Assembly (NCBI GenBank): GCA_022315425.1
Contig: JAIUPT010000039.1
Location: 496,001-560,000 of the forward strand
Reading direction: 5' to 3'
Length of the DNA stretch: 64,000 bases
Source: Pseudevernia furfuracea
Taxonomy: Eukaryota > Ascomycota > Lecanoromycetes > Lecanorales > Parmeliaceae
Shown here: positions 57,087 to 64,000 of the stretch, piece after piece
Numbering within the stretch: position 1 is the first letter of the stretch
Layout of the letters: every line of letters begins with the position of its first letter
Program-made: the position numbers and the translations under genes
Notes under the pieces: generated by a model
Seen by the model: only the letters and a program-made list of their open reading frames with translations
Told to the model about the DNA's origin: nothing
Databases searched by the model: none

Positions 57087-57515
57087 ATGAGGATGCAGCC
57101 TTGCCCTGTACACCAACTCGTTGTCAGCGAAAGCTCCCCAGAGCGTGTGAATCTATCTGGCACAAAGCCGTCTTTTTATTCGCTCCGTATCCTGTTGCCT
57201 GTTCACGGGGAAGCGGACGCCCATCTTTGGACCGAAGCAACTGATCGCGGTTCCAAAGAGACGAGGAAGGCGGTTCGGGAACTCTGTCGTCTCTTTCATC
57301 TCACTACCGGCAACACGCAGCCTTTGAGCTCGGAGTTTGACATCACGTGTTACGCGATTTTGGTCAATGATGACGAGTTAGCTGTGGAGCATTATCGGCG
57401 TATGCATGAGCTATGGGTGGCCAACAGTGAGAGGCTGGCGAAGAGGGTCGAGGAAGATGTCGATGATTTGTGGGTAAGTCTCGACGGCTTTGTTCACAGA
57501 ATGTTGTTGTTGTAA
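57087..57515 (+). CDS. Hypothetical protein, possibly a gene fragment
   Basis: An open frame of 142 residues with protein-like composition. The middle (KETRKAVRELCRLFHLTTG, then FDITCYAILVNDDELAVEHY and HELWVANSERLAKRVEED) predicts alternating helices and strands. The frame may really end by splicing at the GTAAGT at 57474, after DVDDLW. No family recognised, and no neighbour suggests a role. Confidence 0.4.
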   Translation: MRMQPCPVHQLVVSESSPERVNLSGTKPSFYSLRILLPVHGEADAHLWTEATDRGSKETRKAVRELCRLFHLTTGNTQPLSSEFDITCYAILVNDDELAVEHYRRMHELWVANSERLAKRVEEDVDDLWVSLDGFVHRMLLL

Positions 57516-57936
57516 AATATACGTTACTGCACCGCGGTCTAGCTTCGGGCGGCAAGATTTCAAGCTAGCTTTTTTTTCACTTTCAGCACTGTCGGTTTAA
57601 TCGGGTGGTTGGAAGTGTTGCAAGGATACCTACTTGGTGCTATTCAAGCATTGAATCGCGTATATCTCTTCAATTTATCTGGTCCCAGCTTGCTGCGGTG
57701 ATGTTTAATTCTTAAACGACTTCTTTGCCACACTGTTCCTCAAGCAACTGCGTCAACGTTCTGTACCAGCTGGAGTACTTCGCGAGAGTGATAACGGATA
57801 GTAAACTCAAAGCTCCTTGATCTCTACATTGGGTCCGGAAAACTCCTGCTGCAGGCTCGCAATCACACGCCAATCATCCTCCGCCATCGCCGATCGGAAC
57901 ATCACCTCACACCTAGCATACGAGTATGCTACCTAG

Positions 57937-58275
57937 GTGTCTTTGAAGGAGGCTGTGTTGATTGTGTGCCAGTTGATCGGAAAAAAGTTCAGCTGCGAAG
58001 GTGATGTCTTTGAAGAAGGCTGTGTTGATTGTGTGCCTTCAGGTGATGTCTTTGAAGGAGGCTGTGTTGATTGTGTGCCTCCAGGTGATGTCTTCGAAGG
58101 AGGCTGTGTTGATTGTGCCTCCAGGTGATGTCTTTGAAGGAGGCTGTGTTGATTGTGTGCCTCCGATCAACTAGAGGCACACAATCAACACAACTAGAGG
58201 CACACAATAACACAACTAGAGGCACACAATAACACAGCCTCCTTCAAAGACATCACCTTCGCAGCTGAACTTTTT
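57937..58275. repeat. Tandem units folded into a large inverted repeat
   Basis: On the left are four to five direct units of about 42 bp (GATGTCTTTGAAGGAGGCTG, then TGTTGATTGTGTGCC). On the right, near 58150-58240, shorter units appear in reverse complement (GAGGCACACAATAACACAAC). The outer arms, 57982-58015 (AAAAAGTTCAGCTGCGAAGG) and 58237-58275, are exact reverse complements over more than 30 bp. The whole could form a long cruciform or hairpin RNA. Non-coding. Confidence 0.85.
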
Positions 58276-58770
58276 ATGCAAATTATAATGCACACTTAAT
58301 ACTCTCGCATATCTAAATTACAAAATTTGACTTCTGAAACGATTCCGATTGCTGCGCTTGTGCAATTGATCAAATTTTACGACTTTCTTCTAAATTTATA
58401 GAGAAGTAGAAAAACATGAGAAACATGAGATCTGAAAGCTCAAATTTCTCAACATATATATACTTGAGACTTCAGGCTTCACAGTGCGATACAAAGTCTT
58501 CTGGCTATCATTTCTGTATATCCACCCCAATAACATTATTTAGAGCCTTGAGCCTACACAGCTGGCTTTCCAAAAACCAGATGCATTCGTTAAAACATCA
58601 TCTGCTAATGTGCAATGCAGGTGTGGTTACATGCCCAGATTCACAGAGTCTATCATCAAGACTTGTAACATTCGTAGGATAACATGCGAGTATAGAAGTA
58701 ATTGCTACTCCTGCAGCCATGCAGTCCGACTTCTAAAAGGGGTACTAGTGGGGTTGCGATCTATACTACC
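58276..58770. other. Intergenic, AT-rich
   Basis: 3' side of the NLR gene. No gene or repeat recognised. Confidence 0.35.
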
Positions 58771-61700
58771 CTACCTTGGACGAGGATACTCCAGATTGAA
58801 GTTGACAGGCGGTAACGCCGCCGCATTCTGAGCCGACTGCATCTGATCGACCAACTCGTCCCAGCCCAGACCTGTCCATTTTGCAAATTTCTTCGGGTCC
58901 AATTTGAACTCCTTTTCTCTCGAATAATCGTTAGCTCTTAGCTGAGTTTTTGCGCCGGACTCCAACAAAAACCTTGCAAACTCTGCCGCCTTACGATGGT
59001 TGTACATCAAACAGCGCTGCAACGGTGTCTGGGAGTTCGATTCGCCCGTGGTGTAGTTTGCTTCGATATCAGCCCCGTATTCGACGAGCAGCTGGCCCAG
59101 TTCGCAAGAATGATTGCTACCAATTACGTAGTGCAGTGCGTCCGTTCTGACCAATGACCCGTGCTTGATTAGCAATTTCGCCGTTTCCAAATAGGCGCGC
59201 TGTTCCTCTGGTAGAAATTGACATTGGACCAAGCTGTGTAGTGATTGGCCATCTTTGACGTCTGATCCAGACTCCAGCAACAGTTGAATGATATCCAGTG
59301 AGAGTGGCCTATGCGATCTTTTGTCCCGCGACCGCGTAAATTGCCGGGCGAAGAGGTAGTCCAGAGGCGTTACGGACAGCTTGTTGTCTAGGACCCTCTC
59401 TTTCAGATCTACGCCCTGGGCCAAGACCCAGCGGACACATTCTATAGATCCACCCTCCACAGCCTCTGTGAGGGCTGTTTGAGGACCCTCGGCGACGCCA
59501 GCCCTCCTGTGCTCACTCGAAATCTGGAAGATGTTGTATTCCTCACGGATCCTGACCATAGCTGTCCAGATTTGGGTGGGTATGACAGGGTCTCGATCGC
59601 CGACTTTGGCAAGTAGTCGCAGGCTGTCTCTGTCATCAATGTCTGCCCCCCGATCCTTGAGGGTTTCAAGCGTGGCCATTTTGGAGCCCTTGAGATATGC
59701 GAGATGTATCAAAAAGTTCAGGGGCGGTTGTGGGAGTCTATCGAGGATTGCATTCAGGGATTCGGTTTCCCCTAGTTCCACGGCATCTAACATGATCTGT
59801 TCGAGAGTCTCTTGGGCCAAATCACCAGCAGCACCTTCATCCGGTCCTGGTACATTACCTTTCATGTGGAAGAGTTCTGTGTGCTGTTCAAGTTGGCTCT
59901 CAGAGAAGAATCCTATAGTTGCGAATTTGCATGTTTTGAACCCGCATGTGAAAGTACGCCTGTGAGACTGAGCATGCCGATCTCTCCCGATCTTCGAGCT
60001 GAAGCCTATTCGAGAGAAAGGACAGACAAGCCTGTTACACTTGAAAAGGTGAGCTCCATAATGATGTTCTAGGACCGAACAGTGACAATGTTTGAAACGG
60101 TGATCGGAAGGACATATCAAGGCTTCATAGCGGCGTTGTATTTGATCCCAACATTGTTTCAAAATAAGCGGCTCTCCCGCATACATGCTCTCTATCGCCA
60201 TTTGTCAGCTTGATACGGTGATAATAAATGCAAAACGCTTCCGCGGTCTGAAATCTTCGATATTTGGTAGATTTGCACAGTTCAACTGACAATTTTCCTG
60301 GCTGTGCACAGCGATGAAAAAACTCACCTTTCTTTTTGGATGGTTTCAACGAGTCCGAGAGCTCCGAGGCCAGGCTTGAATTTATATAACACAGTTCTCG
60401 GTAAATGGGTTTTTGGTCCTTCTCGAACAGCTTCAGCTCCAGCACGCCTTCCTTTTTCGCGGAGTTTCGATCGAAGTTCTGATTGGTCCTTCTCGCTAGG
60501 AACATCCATATCTTCTGGCATAGAATCACAAAATCCGCAGAGCCCATGTTGCCTCGAGTGCCTTCTTTGACATGGTCCAGCCAATGAGCGGTTGCATATG
60601 CTTGCAATATGTAGTGCCCATCGAGAATAGCTGAATCAGTTTCCTCTTCTGTGATGTTCAGGTCGAAGCATGTGAGCATTAAGTACGTCAAGCAAGTGTT
60701 AGCGATTTCTTTGTGGGCTGATATTTCGTTTATGAAGGGTCCACTCTGGCTGCTCGCAAGGTATCTGACAATCGAATCGTTAGGTTTTACTTTCTTTAGT
60801 GTGTTTTCTTCCTAGGGACGACTTACTCTCTGGCGCTGAAATGGACATATAAAACAAAGTCTCCATCAAATTCGATGATGGGACCGCAGATTTTTCTAAG
60901 GTCTGTTAGAACCCTGCGTTCGGTTACTAGAGCGCTGTCCTCTTCATGTATCATGAGGCCCTGGATGATCTCCTGTTTCCGTAGTGGCACCCTTGAGCAA
61001 GATACCCATGCAAGTATTGTCCTTGCGTAAGACTGTTCACCGGGCTGCAGACCTTCAATCCGTGCGATAATACGACCGTAGCTGCAAGGATTAGCGTCTG
61101 ACACGGACGACGTCTCCGAAAGAACTGACGCTTGGTCTAATCCAGTAGGGAGATTTGCAGCTTCTCTCTTTATAGCGGAGAGATCAAGTTGACTTTTCAG
61201 ATTTTCGATGACAAGCTTCGCGTAGAGGAACATCCCTGATGGTTTAGCAAGCCCTCCATACAAACAATAAATTGCTATACCTTTTGCCTTTTTCGGTACG
61301 CCTTGCAGCAGGTTCTTCAACGAAGAGTAGGTAGCGTCGTTAATTTCAAGTGCATTCAACCACTCTTCGGCCCTATTATTGAAATAGAGCTCAATGTCCT
61401 CAGAGTTCCTAAGATCAATGCGCAGGAGAAGTGCTCTCGAACGTAGCAGGCCAGAGATGTCAGCTTCTTCCCTGCTGCTTACCATGACCTTTAATTCTGG
61501 GCACTGATTAGACATCTGGAGAAACCCATTCAGGAGAACGTGCCGTTCTTTCTCCGATACCTCGTCCAAGCCGTCGAGAACAATATAGGTGACCCCAACG
61601 CACTGTAAAAGGTCGGTGAGCAGTTGCTGATTGTAGTCGGCGAAGCTCTGCAAGTCTCTGAAATCACAATCGAATGCTTTCTGCAAGGCCGGCCGGAGAT

Positions 61701-63113
61701 GGTGGTGTTGATAGAGTAGCTGAAATATCAATGAGTGTAGGACTGCAACCCGATTTGTCGACTCTCGGTGTTGAAAGCTCAGGAACACGAAGAGGATGTT
61801 TTGCTGATCGCGCCGCATTCGCGAAACGAAATTGGCAGATAGATGCGATTTGCCTTCAAGCATTCAGTTAAATTCTGTATTCAAATATACAAAGACATGT
61901 AAAGCGGAGGCTTAAGCCTATCAAACGGTAGTAAAAAACTAGCTCAAAGCGAGCCGAACTAATAAGAGCACGGCTTGGAAGCCTTAGATAACGGACATAG
62001 GTTTCTGTTCGAAGGCAAGGGAAACAGCACAAAGTAACGGTCTAGTACCAGTAAGATAAGGAGATTAATGAAATGTTTTAGTACTGACCAGCACCTGGTA
62101 TGCCTAAGAGCCAAAGGAAAGCGCTTGATCTTTTCCTACTGTTGAACCAAATTTGGAAATCTTCATCTTTGCCCAACCAGGCGCAGGTGTCCTTACAACA
62201 TTCGTTCTTCATGCGTTCCATTTCCTGGTCGTAAAGTCTAGGCGCAAGAGAAAGCTTACATGCCTCAAAATTCTGCCTTTCCCTTACTCGTTCACTCCGC
62301 TCATACTCCTCCAAAGCTCTCGTACGAGCAGTGCGAGCATCGTGAATATCGGCCAGGGTTACTTCTCTATCCAGGAGTGACTTGTGATTCTCGATGGTCT
62401 CCATCACGACCGAAATTTTGTCTGCGAAGCGTGGCCACAGGGCTTCGAAGAAAGGCTTCCAGCCTAGCAAATGACTGAGTCCTATTGGTGGAGTTGGTGT
62501 TTTCTGAACGTACCTTTAGTATGAAAGAATCTCAACATGATTGCATAGAAGTCTAGAATATCTTTGTAAAAGAGGTACAGGATATCTCGGACACTCTTAT
62601 TCTCTTTGAAAAGGCCCTCACAGTTCTTGAATTGGGGAAGGCAGTCTCCAATTTTCGTGGTCATCTCCACGACTTTGTCAAAACCTTTCACATAGTTTCT
62701 CGACACCTAGATGTGATCAGCTCTGCCATCCCCCGTTGGGCCATAGTCGTACTTGGAGAAGAAATTTAATTGGCCCCTGCGAATTTCAGCAGTCGATCTC
62801 CAACTAAGGCTCAATCAGTTATACCAACCCATATCAGCGCAAGAACATTAGCTCTAGCCTGCACGAATGTATCAACAACGTCGGAGTATTGTTGCAGGCA
62901 AGCGAGGAATGGTTCTATCCTTTTCATATTTCGAAGCTTCCCCTTCCGGCCTTGCTCCTCTTGAGTTCTATCGATTTCCTTGTAGACGTCGTCAATGGTC
63001 TCAATCCCCTGAAAATCGAATCCGTGCGCATCTGGAAGCTCATCTTGGAAGTCTCTGACAGCAGCATCGAATGCTGATTGTGCTGAGGCCGCCATACCTG
63101 AATTGTTCGCCAT
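58771..63113 (-). CDS. NLR-type protein: helical N-domain, NACHT NTPase, C2H2 fingers, ankyrin repeats
   Basis: Seven exons (63113-62829, 62776-62753, 62706-62514, 62463-62089, 61853-60827, 60764-60328, 60191-58771) join in frame to 1253 residues. The second exon is a 24-nt micro-exon giving GPIKFLLQ, which completes the WGPIKFLLQ motif of the N-terminal DUF7708-type domain. The P-loop GIPGAGKS (about 288-295) is formed only by splicing across a 235-bp intron. Walker B is YIVLDGLDEV (about 382-391). A winged-helix-like part ends HFSAREYLASSQSGPF. Two Cys2His2 fingers follow (Cys832/837-His853/857 and Cys863/868-His884/889), then ankyrin repeats to the end. Fungal NLRs of this type sense non-self and drive incompatibility or defence. 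The leucine-rich repeats of plant NLRs are replaced here by ankyrins. Confidence 0.9.
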
Positions 63114-63584
63114 AGAAGATCTTGAAACCTTGATCTAGATTTATTCTGCGAAAGGTAGTACGATAAGTCCGTGGTAGCCACCGTCTCTGAGACTGGCAGT
63201 GATAGACACAACTCGATCTTGTTCGATGGCACTTTGACATCGAAAAAAAGCTCACACTTTCGTGCATCCGACAGCCTTGTTTAGATTTCTGCCTTGTGTG
63301 AGCTCACAGCCTTGCATAGTGGGCAGCCTTATGCAACTTACAGCCCCGGATGACCGATTGACAGGCAAATGCCTCTTGTCGGATTGGGACCCCCGCACCC
63401 ACCCAAACTCCGGGACGAGAATGTCCAATAAACAACAGTACCCATGAGAGCCTCGCATGAGCGGCGACTCGCTTCCTAGCTTGGGGCGCCTCAGCAGCAG
63501 GCTTTTCATCTGTAGAATAGTAATCGTAGAGGCCAGCATCCTTGCAAATAAGGCGAATGGCACCTTGATTAATGTCCATTCCGC
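63114..63584. promoter_or_regulatory. Divergent intergenic region between the NLR and the right-edge gene
   Basis: 471 bp between two starts that point away from each other (63113 - and 63585 +). It must contain both promoters. Short frames here overlap on both strands and are not supported as genes. Confidence 0.4.
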
Positions 63585-64000
63585 ATGGCCTTTCAATCTT
63601 CTCCTTGGGTTGACATCAATGGCGAAGATCCAGAACACGATGGGAGGAGCAAACGGCGTTGCACCGGTCTTGGCAATGCCAGTGAGCCTCGGTCCATGGT
63701 CCAAACCCAGTGGGATGGCAGCTTGCCAGAGCAGTCGCCCTATGATAGATCTCGCTACAACTCGAATACTTTCGACGTGCAAGGAAGGTCCGCGTCGGCT
63801 GTTGACTTCGACGATGTTTCGTGGCAGCACGTCGGCAGTGTTCAAGGCCAAACATACTTTCAAAGCCATCAGAACTTGCCCTGGCCCTCATCAGACTACA
63901 ATTCGCAACCCTCTTGGCTCGAAGTAGTAGACACTGCGCCTTCGTCCTATCATCGAGTCCCCGACGCTCAAGCTCCTCTACATCCTGCCTCGAATGCCTT
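63585..64000 (+). CDS. Hypothetical protein, 5' part (runs off the right edge)
   Basis: From the ATG at 63585 one frame stays open for 138 codons to the edge of the window. It begins MAFQSSPWVDINGEDPEHDG and continues with a basic patch (RSKRRCTG). A Gln/Ser/Pro/Asp-rich, probably disordered region follows (QTQWDGSLPEQSPYD, SWQHVGSVQGQTYFQSHQ, YNSQPSWLEVV). Competing frames on the same and opposite strand have biased, less protein-like composition. Disordered Gln/Ser/Pro-rich N-termini with a basic patch are common in fungal transcription regulators, but no DNA-binding domain is visible in this part. Confidence 0.6.
   Translation, partial: MAFQSSPWVDINGEDPEHDGRSKRRCTGLGNASEPRSMVQTQWDGSLPEQSPYDRSRYNSNTFDVQGRSASAVDFDDVSWQHVGSVQGQTYFQSHQNLPWPSSDYNSQPSWLEVVDTAPSSYHRVPDAQAPLHPASNA

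Noticed and set aside
57937..58128. Open frame of repeated FEGGCVDCV-type peptides
   Set aside because: It is just the translation of the 42-bp tandem units within the inverted repeat; the other strand gives an equally open repetitive frame.
63252..63927. Two long overlapping frames at the right end (205 aa on -, 156 aa on +)
   Set aside because: Both overlap a third frame (63585 onward, +) whose residue composition is clearly more protein-like; neither shows a motif.
1..64000. CRISPR arrays, bacterial promoters, ribosome binding sites and operons
   Set aside because: The window is eukaryotic by introns and gene families; the tandem repeats present lack unique spacers.

Overview
The window looks like a stretch of accessory chromosome from a filamentous ascomycete (Pezizomycotina). 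The evidence is spliceosomal introns of about 45-80 bp with GTRNGT donors and CTRAC-type branch points, gene families typical of this group (HET domain, SAT4/rhodopsin-like membrane protein, NACHT-ankyrin NLR, DUF7025-type AAA ATPase), and a transposon decayed in the AT-ward way expected of repeat-induced point mutation (RIP). All gene models come from reading splice sites and frames by eye. Family names rest on motif recognition, not on a database search.

Layout. 1-1.3 kb: 3' part of a secreted Cys-rich repeat protein (- strand). 2.4-5.1 kb: two decayed genes (a possible secreted protein and a broken phenol-hydroxylase-type FAD monooxygenase). 6.0-8.1 kb: HET-domain gene. 8.5-11.1 kb: seven-exon tyrosinase (-). 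13.9-15.6 kb: nine-exon SAT4/rhodopsin-like membrane protein. 16.4-17.4 kb: a broken secreted-protein gene containing a MITE-like repeat. 18.4 kb: a small secreted 8-Cys protein. 21.2-22.2 kb: an F-box-like protein (-). 23.4-26.2 kb: AAA+ ATPase (-), divergent from a STAND-like DUF7708-type protein at 26.8-28.9 kb. 29.7-33.2 kb: an NRPS-like adenylation-carrier-condensation enzyme (-).

34.2-39.1 kb is one mobile element: a RIP-decayed tyrosine-recombinase retrotransposon with split direct repeats, still recognisable by a gag-like ORF, a reverse-transcriptase core and a phage-integrase-type recombinase. 39.6-40.7 kb: metzincin-like metalloprotease with a duplicated Cys module (-). 41.4-42.5 kb: SET/Vps75-like histone chaperone (-). 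44.7-46.8 kb: lectin-like propeller fused to a charged coiled coil. 47.2-48.4 kb: 5'-truncated patatin (-). 50.2 kb: a small two-exon gene. 52.4-56.4 kb: a secreted subtilisin with a very large Ser/Thr-rich N-terminus. 58.8-63.1 kb: a complete seven-exon NLR (-) with N-terminal helical domain, NACHT, C2H2 fingers and ankyrin repeats. 63.6 kb to the right edge: the 5' end of a divergent gene.

How it fits together. There is no single operon-like pathway. The recurring theme is self/non-self recognition and its effector domains (HET, two NLR/STAND-type proteins, AAA ATPase, patatin, subtilisin, lectin), mixed with secreted proteins, lone secondary-metabolism enzymes, repeats and pseudogenes. This is what a fast-evolving, gene-poor fungal compartment looks like.
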